Below are positions 29,666-38,048 of a stretch of 64,000 bases of DNA, one piece after another. The notes under the pieces were generated by a model that saw nothing but the letters and a program-made list of their open reading frames with translations, had not been told where the DNA came from and searched no databases. Position numbers and translations under genes: made by a program. This stretch comes from Ancylobacter sp. TS-1 (GTDB lineage: Bacteria; Pseudomonadota; Alphaproteobacteria; Rhizobiales; Xanthobacteraceae). Location of the stretch: contig NZ_CP045144.1 in assembly GCF_009223885.1 (NCBI RefSeq), forward strand, positions 682,001 through 746,000, given 5' to 3'. The number at the start of each line of letters is the position of its first letter. The stretch's first letter is position 1.

Positions 29666-31018
29666 ATGGCCGTTATGAAGGTGTTTACCGGGCCGCCCGG
29701 TACCGGGAAGACCTGGCGCGCGGCGCGCGCGGCGGTCGACATTCTTCGCCCGGGGACTGCATCAGACAACGTGCAGGCTGTCCATCAGCAACTGGTGGAG
29801 GAAGGAAGGATCGTGTGGGTTACGTTCCATCCGAGCTATTCCTACGAAGATTTTGTCGAGGGTTTTCGTCCAGAGGAAACACCGACAGGCAATGTGATCT
29901 ATTCAATTGCGCAGGGGCCATTCCTGCTGGCGTGCAGAACAGCGAGTGCGGCTGTCAGCGCTAATCGGTTCGCCGTGGGACAGCTTCTCGGACCGAACGA
30001 CAGATATCGAGTGACACATGTCGAGGCCGGCGGCTTGGTGCTAGCCACGGTCGCTAACACCCGTGGCGACGCAGTGGCGGGGGAGGAGGACGAGCCTGCC
30101 CAAGGTTTCGTGGATTTTTGGACGCTTAAGAAGTTTGCTGACCAGGGGCGCCCCGTTAAGGACTTCCGAATCCCAGGCAAGGAGAACGACCGAAAGAAGC
30201 AAGTGGCCCGGGAGCTCGGCGTACCCAGTACCTTTTTCAACAATGCAGGCCGTCATGCGGCTGTCTATGAGGCGCTCCAGAGGGACGGAACCGTAATCGA
30301 GCCCACCCCCGTCGTGTTGGTGATCGACGAGATTAATCGGGCAGACTTAAGTCGGGTGTTCGGCGAACTCATCACGTTGCTGGAGTTCGACAAGCGGCAG
30401 GGTGCTAGCGAGGAGCGCCGCGTAACCTTGACCTATTCTGGCAAACCGTTGGGTGTGCCGGCGAGCCTATCGGTCATAGGAACAATGAATACGGCGGACA
30501 AGTCATTGTCGACGGTGGACCTGGCGCTGCGCCGACGCTTCGATTTCGTGGCGGTGCCGCCCGAGCCCTTGCTTACGCCCGACCAATGGGCTGGGTTGGA
30601 CCTGCGATCGCTATTTTCCGACCTAAATCGACGCATCACCGCGGTTAATGGACCTGAAAACCTTGTGGGTCATGCGGATTATATGTCGAATAAACTCGAA
30701 GAACTTCGCATCCGAGAGGGTTATGGCGATGATGAAGACGGCAGGTTGCGGGCTGTGGCTCATGTTTTGCGCATGAAGACCATTCCCTTCCTTGTAGATC
30801 TGTTCCGCGGCGACGGGCGTTTGGTCCGTTTTGTTGCCGGGAACGATCTATTTGTGGAAGAGCCAATGGACGATCTCGCCGAAGCGCTACAGGCGCTGGG
30901 ACGGTTTGATCCTGACCCAGTAACCAGGCCTGCAGCATGGTGGCATCCGCGCGAACCCGATTGGGATGGTGCGCGTTTCGCGGCGCGATTCCCTTCCGTA
31001 CCGGCTAGCGGAGTATGA
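29666..31018 (+). CDS. mcrB: McrB-like AAA+ GTPase/ATPase of a restriction system
   Basis: A 450-residue AAA+ motor of the McrB family. Walker A is FTGPPGTGKTW (Lys15), Walker B VLVIDEINRADLSRVFGE, and the McrB signature GTMNTADKSL is present. A sensor/Arg-finger region VDLALRRRFDF follows. ATG at 29666 has GGAG 5 bp upstream. The P-loop starts only about 9 residues in, so the N-terminal DNA-recognition domain of E. coli McrB is absent; target choice must come from another protein. It is coupled to mcrC. Similar AAA+ subunits serve McrBC and multi-subunit systems such as LlaJI and BsuMI. Confidence 0.9.
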   Translation: MAVMKVFTGPPGTGKTWRAARAAVDILRPGTASDNVQAVHQQLVEEGRIVWVTFHPSYSYEDFVEGFRPEETPTGNVIYSIAQGPFLLACRTASAAVSANRFAVGQLLGPNDRYRVTHVEAGGLVLATVANTRGDAVAGEEDEPAQGFVDFWTLKKFADQGRPVKDFRIPGKENDRKKQVARELGVPSTFFNNAGRHAAVYEALQRDGTVIEPTPVVLVIDEINRADLSRVFGELITLLEFDKRQGASEERRVTLTYSGKPLGVPASLSVIGTMNTADKSLSTVDLALRRRFDFVAVPPEPLLTPDQWAGLDLRSLFSDLNRRITAVNGPENLVGHADYMSNKLEELRIREGYGDDEDGRLRAVAHVLRMKTIPFLVDLFRGDGRLVRFVAGNDLFVEEPMDDLAEALQALGRFDPDPVTRPAAWWHPREPDWDGARFAARFPSVPASGV

Positions 31019-31019
31019 C

Positions 31020-32303
31020 TTGCGACGGCCAATCCCCGTTGTCACCGCGCGCGAGTTCGCTCCGGTGCCTTTACCTCAGAACTTAGATACGCCCCGCATC
31101 CGCGAGCGGCTGACAGCAGCGGCTCTGCGCGTAGGCGTATCGGGGTTCGAGACGCGTGGGCGTCGCCTGCATGCGCTCGGGGTAGTCGGAGTGGTTGATA
31201 TCGGCGAGGTTGTCGTTGAGATTCTGCCCAAGACCAATGACGGTGCGGCCCGCGGCGACGATGTTGCCTTCCTCGGCGCGCTGTTCCGCTATGTCGGCGC
31301 GCCCAACGATCTCGGCCTGTCCGAGGCCGGCGTAGCGAAGGAAGGTGGCGATCTGCTTGAGATAGTCTTCACGTGGGCCAGCCGTCTGGCAGCAAAGTTG
31401 CTGGAGGAGGGACCGCCGCGCCGCTACACAGTGCAAGAGGAGTCTTCCTCGGCCGTGCGCGGCCGCGTGGAGTTGCGCCATCTCGTGCGGCAGCGGCCAG
31501 GACGTGCCTTCGAACTCACTGTCCGGCACGCACCATTGTCCCGCAACAACCCGGTTAGTCGGATCATCCGTTGGCTCATCGCGACCCTCAGTGAACGCAC
31601 CGGTAGCATGGCGACTCGCGGACGCTGCCTCCAGCTCTTGGACCGATTGGGCGGAGTGGAGGCGGTCATGCCCAATCTACGTGACTTAGACGGTCTGGTT
31701 CCGACACCCTCCGAAGTAGCCTGGGCGCCTCTGCTAGCGCTGGCCCGACTTTTCCTCTTACAGGGGCATCCCGATCCCACGCGCGGCGGGGCCGTGGCGG
31801 CTATCGCGGTCCTCGTGCCTTTGCACGGTCTTTTTGAAGCTGCGGTACGGCGGGTCCTGCGGGACGGTCTGGCGCTACATGGCCTGAGACTAACGCGCGC
31901 GGGCGGTGCACTACTGCGCAGCGATGCGTCGGGAGGACTAGTCGATCTGCGACCAGACTTCCTTCTCAATCGGGATCACACTCCTGTTGTGGTCGGAGAC
32001 GCGAAATGGAAAAGAATATTCAACGGCGATGGCGCACCGCAGCCGACGGAACGCGACGTCTATCAGCTGACGGCATATGTTGCGGCATTCGAGGCAAAGG
32101 CCGGCTTTATTGTGGCCCCTCTATCTGAGGGGCCAGGTCCGGCACTGCGCCAAGCCACCTATAGGCTGCGCGGATTGGAGCGGCAGGTGGACATTCTTGG
32201 CGTGCGGCTGCCGGTTCTAATCGGCACGAACACGGCAGCTTTGACCCTGCGCACCGCGCTCTGCCGGACGCTGTGCGATCTCTCTTGGCCAGCGGTGGGC
32301 TAA
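31020..32303 (+). CDS. mcrC: McrC-like nuclease subunit
   Basis: About 428 residues from TTG 31020, which lies 2 bp after the mcrB stop with CGGAG 6 bp before it. ATG 30966, overlapping mcrB by 53 bp, is the alternative. The McrC family N-terminal barrel appears as VVDIGEVVVEILPKTN. The C-terminal PD-(D/E)XK site is DLRPDFLLNRDH followed by VVVGDAKWK. The nuclease would act with the McrB motor. It ends base-to-base with the convergent methyltransferase gene (no spacer). Confidence 0.9.
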   Translation: MRRPIPVVTAREFAPVPLPQNLDTPRIRERLTAAALRVGVSGFETRGRRLHALGVVGVVDIGEVVVEILPKTNDGAARGDDVAFLGALFRYVGAPNDLGLSEAGVAKEGGDLLEIVFTWASRLAAKLLEEGPPRRYTVQEESSSAVRGRVELRHLVRQRPGRAFELTVRHAPLSRNNPVSRIIRWLIATLSERTGSMATRGRCLQLLDRLGGVEAVMPNLRDLDGLVPTPSEVAWAPLLALARLFLLQGHPDPTRGGAVAAIAVLVPLHGLFEAAVRRVLRDGLALHGLRLTRAGGALLRSDASGGLVDLRPDFLLNRDHTPVVVGDAKWKRIFNGDGAPQPTERDVYQLTAYVAAFEAKAGFIVAPLSEGPGPALRQATYRLRGLERQVDILGVRLPVLIGTNTAALTLRTALCRTLCDLSWPAVG

Positions 32304-34697
32304 TTACCCCAGGCGGCGGCGTTCACCGCGCGCCTTTGTGGCCCCTTCACGGGCCGATAGGATACGAGCAAGTCGTTCGGCGATGTTATGGCTCAGCAAG
32401 GGCGGCACGGCGTTACCGACCATCTTGAAAGCGTCCGTCAGCGATGCGCTATCGAAGGTGAACCAATCGGGAAAGCTCTGAACGCGAGCTGCCTCCCGAA
32501 CCGAAATTGTGCGCGCTTCATAGGGATGGACATAGGCGTAGGTGTCCTTTCCCATATGACTGACTATCGTCTTAGATGGTCGCGTCGCATCCATGCGGGC
32601 GACCCAGTCGCCATGATTGCCTTCTCTTTTGGACAAATAGCTTTCAGTCAGCAAGTGATGTTGCGCGCCCAGTTTCTCGCCGGCTTGTTCAAGGAGAAGG
32701 CGTAGCGGGAGCGAGCCGTCGATCCGCGCTCGGAGGTCTGCTAGCGCCTCACGATGTGGTAGTTCCTGACCAGCTTTCCAGGCCGCTCGGGTAGTGGCGT
32801 CCAGTACGGAGGCGGGTATCGCCAGCAGGGCGTCAAGCACGCACGCCAGAGCATCTACCGTCTCCGCATCGTCGGCGCGATAGTCCATCCAACGACGGCC
32901 TGGCCCCATCAAGGCGAAAAATGCCGCGTCGTCGGCCCGCGGCGCACGCACTGCATGGCTGTCGACAGTCTCCGGGGCGATAGCGGTTCCGGGACGGGGT
33001 TGGCGAATCCAAGTGGTGAAAGGATCGGCGCCCGCCGTCGCTGCCGTAGCCGGCTTGGACATGGCGTCTGCTGAAGATTCTCCACCGACCGCCACAGGCG
33101 AGCCGAGTCCCGCCAAGGCCTGCCCCAGCCGCGCCTCCGGCAAACGGCGGAGGTCCAGACATGTTCGGGCGTCCACTTCGGCGGTTGGCCGATCCGTTCG
33201 GACGCCCGACATGAAGTAGCGTTGGCGCGCCTGTGGCACGCCGTGACGGGAGGCGTCGAGCACACGAGATGACACGGCGTAGGTCACTTCGCCCTCGGAC
33301 ATGGCCGCAATTGCCTCGGCCAGAACTTCTGTAGCTTGAAACTCTACGCCGTCAGCTTTCACCGTCGACTGAAAATGCTGTACGTTCTCGAAAAGAAAGG
33401 TGTCCGGGCGCAGGGCGCCGAGAACCATCACATACCTCTGGAACAATAGGTTGCGCGCATCTCCTGCTTCGGCACTGCCATGAACTTGGACCCGCGCGTC
33501 GCGTAAGCTCCGAATCTTGCCCCGACCTATGCGACTGAAGCCCTGGCACGGCGGTCCACCGACCAGAACCGACACCGGGCAGCTTTCAGCGTAGAGTCGC
33601 CCCAACGCTTCGGCGAAACCAGCATCTTCGAACAGGCCGGCGCGTAAAGTTAGGCGCTCAGCCCTCCAACGGACCCACGCGTCTCGAACTTTCGCCATAG
33701 CTGGAGTCCCCAGGAAGGCTACAAAAGCCCCGACTCGTCGCGCAGAGGCTGTCAATTGGCCTCGGCCGGTCGCCGCCTGTTTCTCAGATATTACCGCGAC
33801 TTCTCGGTCCCATTCCGCACGGGCCGCGTTAATCTCGTCCGCTACAGGGCGGACACGGGAGCCGCGCACCGGGAGACGTTCAGCACCCGCCCATAGTACA
33901 AGTGATAGTGATGCGTCTCGGCTTGAGGTGCGCGGCAGCTTTAGTTTCTCATGAAAACCGATCACTGAAGTTTGGCTTAGCGCCTGGCGATCGAGGCCGT
34001 CGCTGGCCTCACGCCAAGCTGCTCCGATACGGATCTCATTGAGCGATTCGAGAAAAGCGTGATCCGCCGCAGCAATCCGGGCCAGAAATGTTGGAAAGGC
34101 GCCATTTGATAGGGCCGCAAGAGCGGCGGCCAGAGCGGCGTCGCCCAACACGTCGGAGGCATGCTGGACGTAAAAAGCGAGGAACTCCGCTTCGTTCAAG
34201 AACTCTGTCAAATCCATCTGTCGACCGACGTCGCGGTTGCCGCGTCCCATGGTGCGAACGTTGCTGTTCAAAACAGCTACGGGCGCCGCCTGGTTATCGA
34301 TGGCCAGCACGGTTCGGAACTGCCGGCCACCGTCATAAAGGTCGAAGCCGAGACTTAGCCCACCGCAGCCCGAAAAGATGTCCACTACATAACGCGGCCG
34401 CGCGGGCGGCACCGGCGCCGGAACCAGTGCGTCCACTATGTGTTCTTCCGTCCGCTCGGGCAGAACGAAGACATTGGTCCCATCTTGGCGGCCGGCCAGC
34501 CAGTTTTCGTATTTTCGAGCGGAGTCACTGCGGACGTGCTCGCCGGCGAGGTGGTTCTGTAACGTTCCCATACCGACGCCAATGGCCCGGGCGGCGGCTG
34601 AAAGGGTAAAACCCCGCGTCTCGATGGCAGTTCGCACCCTGGACATAAGGGAGCCGGAGGCAGGAGGCGTCGGATTATGATTCGTCATGGCGGTCAT
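32304..34697 (-). CDS. Large DNA (cytosine-5-)-methyltransferase with N-terminal HTH
   Basis: A 797-residue m5C methyltransferase. Motif I is VDIFSGCGGLSLGFD (about 105-119), motif IV VGGPPCQGFSRIG (catalytic Cys384), motif VI FLFENVQHF and motif VIII PQARQRYFMSG. Motif IX is in ISVREAARVQSFPDWF and motif X in MVGNAVPPLLSHNIAE. Residues about 28-55 resemble a helix-turn-helix (LSAAARAIGVGMGTLQNHLAG). About 260 residues are inserted between motifs I and IV, which makes it unusually long. It is divergent from the XRE gene across a palindromic operator and presumably protects host DNA from the neighbouring nucleases. Confidence 0.95.
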   Translation of the reverse strand: MTAMTNHNPTPPASGSLMSRVRTAIETRGFTLSAAARAIGVGMGTLQNHLAGEHVRSDSARKYENWLAGRQDGTNVFVLPERTEEHIVDALVPAPVPPARPRYVVDIFSGCGGLSLGFDLYDGGRQFRTVLAIDNQAAPVAVLNSNVRTMGRGNRDVGRQMDLTEFLNEAEFLAFYVQHASDVLGDAALAAALAALSNGAFPTFLARIAAADHAFLESLNEIRIGAAWREASDGLDRQALSQTSVIGFHEKLKLPRTSSRDASLSLVLWAGAERLPVRGSRVRPVADEINAARAEWDREVAVISEKQAATGRGQLTASARRVGAFVAFLGTPAMAKVRDAWVRWRAERLTLRAGLFEDAGFAEALGRLYAESCPVSVLVGGPPCQGFSRIGRGKIRSLRDARVQVHGSAEAGDARNLLFQRYVMVLGALRPDTFLFENVQHFQSTVKADGVEFQATEVLAEAIAAMSEGEVTYAVSSRVLDASRHGVPQARQRYFMSGVRTDRPTAEVDARTCLDLRRLPEARLGQALAGLGSPVAVGGESSADAMSKPATAATAGADPFTTWIRQPRPGTAIAPETVDSHAVRAPRADDAAFFALMGPGRRWMDYRADDAETVDALACVLDALLAIPASVLDATTRAAWKAGQELPHREALADLRARIDGSLPLRLLLEQAGEKLGAQHHLLTESYLSKREGNHGDWVARMDATRPSKTIVSHMGKDTYAYVHPYEARTISVREAARVQSFPDWFTFDSASLTDAFKMVGNAVPPLLSHNIAERLARILSAREGATKARGERRRLG

Positions 34698-34791
34698 CAG
34701 AAGGATAATACTCAGGTCGGGCAGTTTCGCCTTGGGGTTTGTCGACTTCAGGTCCGGTCGCGGAATGAAGGTACCACGATCATGTCAAATG

Positions 34792-34806
34792 CACACTGTC
34801 AGTGTG
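34792..34806. promoter_or_regulatory. Perfect inverted repeat (C-box-like operator) between methyltransferase and controller genes
   Basis: CACACTG-T-CAGTGTG is a perfect 7-bp inverted repeat with a one-base centre. It lies 34 bp before the XRE controller start and 94 bp before the divergent methyltransferase start. It has the position and shape expected for the binding site of a restriction-modification controller protein. AT-richer DNA around it is consistent with promoters in both directions. Confidence 0.6.
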
Positions 34807-34840
34807 TAGAAGAAATGTCGCATTTTAGCAAGATCAATCC

Positions 34841-35086
34841 GTGACCCAACATACTGATCTCCTCGAGGCCGGGCAGGCGATTCGTCGCCGACGTATGGTG
34901 CTCGGTCTAAGTCAGGAGCAACTCGCCGAACGGGCCGGGCTCCACCGCAACTATGTCGGGTTCCTTGAGCGCGGCGAACGCAATGCCAGCTTGACAACGC
35001 TCTTCAGCCTCGCCCGGGCGCTCGAACTTACTATCGGCGAGCTGTTTGCCGGGGTCGGGGCCGGGCCCTGCGCCGAGGGCTCTTAA
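34841..35086 (+). CDS. XRE-family restriction-modification controller-like protein (C protein)
   Basis: An 81-residue protein, almost all one XRE helix-turn-helix (AIRRRRMVLGLSQEQLAERAG then LHRNYVGFLERGERNASL). The size and position match C proteins, which delay nuclease expression until the methyltransferase has acted. GTG at 34841 is the start; the stop lies 1 bp before the ATG of the next gene, a PD-(D/E)XK nuclease, so the two are co-transcribed. The inverted repeat at 34792-34806 is the likely operator. Confidence 0.85.
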   Translation: MTQHTDLLEAGQAIRRRRMVLGLSQEQLAERAGLHRNYVGFLERGERNASLTTLFSLARALELTIGELFAGVGAGPCAEGS

Positions 35087-35087
35087 C

Positions 35088-36317
35088 ATGGCGCTGCTAG
35101 CTTTCTGGAACGCCCGCCCTGAGGAGGTTCGCACACTCTCCTTGGAGCAGGTCGTCTCTGCTGCTGGAGACGGGCGGCTGAGAGACGGCTCCGAATGCGC
35201 CCGGGAATTTCGGGCCTTCCTGGCCGACGCAGACGCCGACATGCTTGCTCGTTACGTAGCCGAATGTATTGAGGAAGCTGGCGGTCGACGGTCACGCAAC
35301 GGCTTCGACGGCAGCGGTCTAGCCCTCCAAGACGTAGTCAACGAGATCGGCCGGCGCCTCGACTTCAATGTGGAGGATGGCCTCTACCAGGGCAGGCGCG
35401 ACGCGATCGGCTATGATGGCATATGGCGAGATGGGCAGGGCGGGGATTTGGTGGTCGAAGTCAAGACCACTGAGGCCTACAGCATAGATCTGAACGTGAT
35501 TGAGGCTTACCGCCAAAGGCTGATCGATGCCGGACGCGTGTCCGAACAGGCCTCCATACTCTTCGTCGTGGGACGCAAGGAAACTGGGGCACTCGAGGCT
35601 CAGATCCGCGGCTCGCGCCACGCTTGGACCATGCGTATGATCGGCATTGCGGCTTTGGTGCGACTCTTGGAAGTCAAAGTGAACGCCGAGGCTGCTGCTG
35701 TCGCCGCCCAGATCCGCGCGCTGCTCAGACCTGTAGAGTACACCCGTTTGGACGGTATAGTCGATCTTGTATTCCGCGTCCGACAGGACGTGGAGGAAGC
35801 GACCTCAGAGGCTGAGCTGCTTGAAGACGCCACCTCCTCCGGGCGACGTGAGTCACGACGGCAGGCTTCCGGGCTTCCGGCGCCGTCGACCGAATCATTT
35901 CGCGAGGCCGCCGCCGAGCGGATCTCCCGTCGCCTCGGAGTGCGCCTTGTGCGCCGCCGTCGTTCTCTGTTCGAGACTGCCGACGGCTCTGCGCGGGTGG
36001 TCGTGGCCGTCTCCAAGCGCTACGCGCGCAGCTATCAAGCCTACTGGTACGCCTATTATGACACTCAGAAGGCGTGGCTGGAGGAGGCGCAGAACGCTTG
36101 GATCGCCCTCTGCGCCGCAGACTGCGGCGACCTCTATCTTGTACCAGCTGCCGAGATTGCTCGGCATCTGGACCGGATGAACGTGACAAACCGGGAGGCG
36201 GATCGGACCTACTGGCATCTTCTCGTCCGACTGGTGGACGACCGCTTTGTCCTAGTGACGGGCGACACCGAAATCTCACTGGCCAAGTGGAAGTTGGATG
36301 AGTCACCCACCGCGTGA
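35088..36317 (+). CDS. PD-(D/E)XK nuclease, probable restriction endonuclease subunit
   Basis: A 409-residue protein. A PD-(D/E)XK-type site is visible as GGDLVVEVKTTEAYSI (Asp120, Glu124, Lys126), with a preceding helix DVVNEIGRRLDFNVEDG and a following ILFVVGRKETGALEAQIRG block. The middle is Ser/Arg-rich. A C-terminal domain of about 120 residues has aromatic-rich AYWYAYYDTQKAWLEEA. I recall homologues of unknown specificity near methyltransferases. It starts 1 bp after the controller gene and overlaps vsr by 20 bp. It is either the main type II nuclease or a third component working with McrBC. Confidence 0.75.
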   Translation: MALLAFWNARPEEVRTLSLEQVVSAAGDGRLRDGSECAREFRAFLADADADMLARYVAECIEEAGGRRSRNGFDGSGLALQDVVNEIGRRLDFNVEDGLYQGRRDAIGYDGIWRDGQGGDLVVEVKTTEAYSIDLNVIEAYRQRLIDAGRVSEQASILFVVGRKETGALEAQIRGSRHAWTMRMIGIAALVRLLEVKVNAEAAAVAAQIRALLRPVEYTRLDGIVDLVFRVRQDVEEATSEAELLEDATSSGRRESRRQASGLPAPSTESFREAAAERISRRLGVRLVRRRRSLFETADGSARVVVAVSKRYARSYQAYWYAYYDTQKAWLEEAQNAWIALCAADCGDLYLVPAAEIARHLDRMNVTNREADRTYWHLLVRLVDDRFVLVTGDTEISLAKWKLDESPTA

Positions 36318-36808
36318 GAGTCGCGTTGCGACGCGACCTGATCCGCTTACGCTGGCGCAGCGGTCACACAATATGTCGATGATTCGCGGCCGAGATACAG
36401 GGCCCGAAATGGTCCTGCGTCGTGCGCTACACGCGCGCGGACTTCAGGTATCGGCTTCATGAACGACGCCTACCCGGCACACCTGATTTAGTTTTACCGC
36501 GATATCACGCCGCCGTCTTCTTCCATGGGTGCTTTTGGCACGGCCACGACTGTCGCTACGGAGTGACACCAGCCACGAATACCGCCTTCTGGTTAGAAAA
36601 GATCGAACGAAATCAAGCCCGAGACCGCAACACCAAGAACCAGCTTCTCGAACTTGGATGGCGAGTCCTTACGGTATGGGAGTGCTCGTTCCGGGGTGTG
36701 GGCAGGCGACGGCCGGAGGAGGTGGCCGGAGCAGTGGCCGACTTCCTCTGCTTCGGGGGAAGTACAGCGACGATTTGCAGTCAGAGAGTTCCGGAAATCA
36801 CGGAGTAG
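36298..36808 (+). pseudogene. vsr: Very-short-patch-repair (Vsr) endonuclease gene with a +1 frameshift
   Basis: Vsr nicks beside T:G mismatches created by deamination of 5-methylcytosine, so it fits beside an m5C methyltransferase. From ATG 36298 the frame reads PLTLAQRSHNM, IRGRDTGPEMVLRRALHARGL as in Vsr, then ends at TGA about 36462. The rest (YRLHERRLPGTPDLV, FFHGCFWHGHDC) is in the next frame, from about 36446. Skipping one base near C36445 restores a 169-residue Vsr with its Asp and His catalytic residues. It is therefore a frameshift mutation, a sequencing error, or, less likely, programmed frameshifting. A GTG at 36422 would give only a truncated protein. Confidence 0.85.
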
Positions 36809-36880
36809 GTTCCGCGATCGTGGTGCTTTGAGACCAGCGGCAGCGGCCGCGAGCTGGAGTCGGTGACCAGACCCCAGATA

Positions 36881-37675
36881 TCAGTCGGTGTCCGGTTGCA
36901 GACGGGAGTTTTCGGACGAACTTTCAGATGGGTATGGGTACGCGCACGAATTGTCGTATTGCTCCACCGAGCAACCTTGCGTTTCCCTCATAGGTAATTC
37001 GGCCATTGTTCTGGGCAGGCCGTCACCGGACTTCATTCGCGGAAGGCGCGCAAGTCGCGCAACATCCCTACGAATGCGCCGCAGCTCCGGCCACGGGAAA
37101 TGCCGCCGCTCGGCGCCATCAGCGCCGAGGGCAATCAGCGAGTCGAGCTTTGCGGAGAGACCGCGCAGAGACGTGGCGTCTGCCGCAAAGAGCCTCGCGA
37201 TCAGTCGCTCTTCATCGACGGATGCCGCCGCCTCTTGCTGTCTGGTGGCGGTGTAGCCAATGGCGCGGTCCGCGTCGTCCCAGAGCCGTTGATGCGTGCG
37301 CAGCGCGGCGACCACTTCGTCACGGCGCGCGCAAAGCGATGGCAGATCGGCCGCAAGCTCATCGAACTGCCGCAGGGAGGCGATCCGCATTGGTAACGGC
37401 AATTCGTCTGCAGCAAGAACCGCCTGCGGAAACCCAACCGTCCGCGCCAGTTCGGATTCCAATCGCTGCTGTTTCTGGCAAAGAGCGAGCGTGCGCCGAT
37501 GCGCGGCGCGCCACGCTTTCCATGCAAGGACAGCCGCATCCGTTGCGCGATGATCCTGCGGTTCGGCCGCAGCCGAACTGTTGAAGGAAGTGCCGCCGAT
37601 CGTCATCAGGGCGGCAGAGAGAACGTCCCTCCGGGATGGCCGGGACAGACTCGTGCTAGTCTCAGAATCAGCCAT
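36881..37675 (-). CDS. Hypothetical Tat-exported protein, 264 residues
   Basis: ATG 37675 has GGAG 8 bp upstream. The N-terminus holds a twin-arginine signal (PSRRDVLSAALMTIGGTS) ending in an Ala-rich stretch. The mature part is highly charged and helical (TLALCQKQQRLESELART) with no cofactor motif. A Ser-rich tail ends QPDTD. It is divergent from the small XRE gene. Function is not recognised. The ORF could extend to 37786, but those codons lack support. Confidence 0.65.
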   Translation of the reverse strand: MADSETSTSLSRPSRRDVLSAALMTIGGTSFNSSAAAEPQDHRATDAAVLAWKAWRAAHRRTLALCQKQQRLESELARTVGFPQAVLAADELPLPMRIASLRQFDELAADLPSLCARRDEVVAALRTHQRLWDDADRAIGYTATRQQEAAASVDEERLIARLFAADATSLRGLSAKLDSLIALGADGAERRHFPWPELRRIRRDVARLARLPRMKSGDGLPRTMAELPMRETQGCSVEQYDNSCAYPYPSESSSENSRLQPDTD

Positions 37676-37788
37676 GATCCGAGCTCCACGCAGCTTGGTT
37701 GTGGTCAGGCCGGATACGTGGGGCAAACACGTGTCCGGCCGCCTAGGCGCAGAAGGATAGCGACGACATGAAGCAACGGCAATCAAAA

Positions 37789-37807
37789 ATCACTACAGTG
37801 TCGTGAT
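37789..37807. promoter_or_regulatory. Nested inverted repeat before the small XRE gene
   Basis: ATCAC and GTGAT pair across 9 bases, and inside this CACT-AC-AGTG forms a second inverted repeat. It lies immediately upstream of, and partly overlaps, a possible GTG start of the XRE gene, and is in the divergent promoter region. An autoregulatory operator is plausible. Confidence 0.35.
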
Positions 37808-37811
37808 TCAT

Positions 37812-38048
37812 ATGAGTGCTGCGCAATGCAAAATGGCCCGCGCCGCTCTCGGTTTGGGCGTGCGCGATTTGGCGAACCAGGCTGCCGTTTCCACACAAAC
37901 CGTGACCCGTTTCGAGCGCGGTGAGACATTAAAAGCGGCAACGGTTGAGCGTATTCAAGCGGCTCTCGAAGCCGCCGGCATCGAGTTTATTCCAGAGAAT
38001 GGCGGCGGCGCCGGTGTGCGCTTCCGCAAGCCGTCAGCGCCGGCCTAG
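37812..38048 (+). CDS. Small XRE-family transcriptional regulator
   Basis: 78 residues from ATG 37812 (GTG 37803 is an in-frame alternative). One helix-turn-helix (KMARAALGLGVRDLANQAA then STQTVTRFERGET) is followed by AALEAAGIEFIPENGGGAG and a basic end. This form (HTH plus 'GIEFIPENGGGAGVRF') is a familiar small regulator in alphaproteobacterial accessory DNA. It probably controls itself and the divergent Tat-signal gene. Confidence 0.85.
   Translation: MSAAQCKMARAALGLGVRDLANQAAVSTQTVTRFERGETLKAATVERIQAALEAAGIEFIPENGGGAGVRFRKPSAPA

Noticed and set aside
36422-36808. Separate short Vsr gene starting at GTG 36422
   Set aside because: The first residues of this frame are out-of-frame reading of the conserved N-terminus; a frameshifted longer gene explains both parts.
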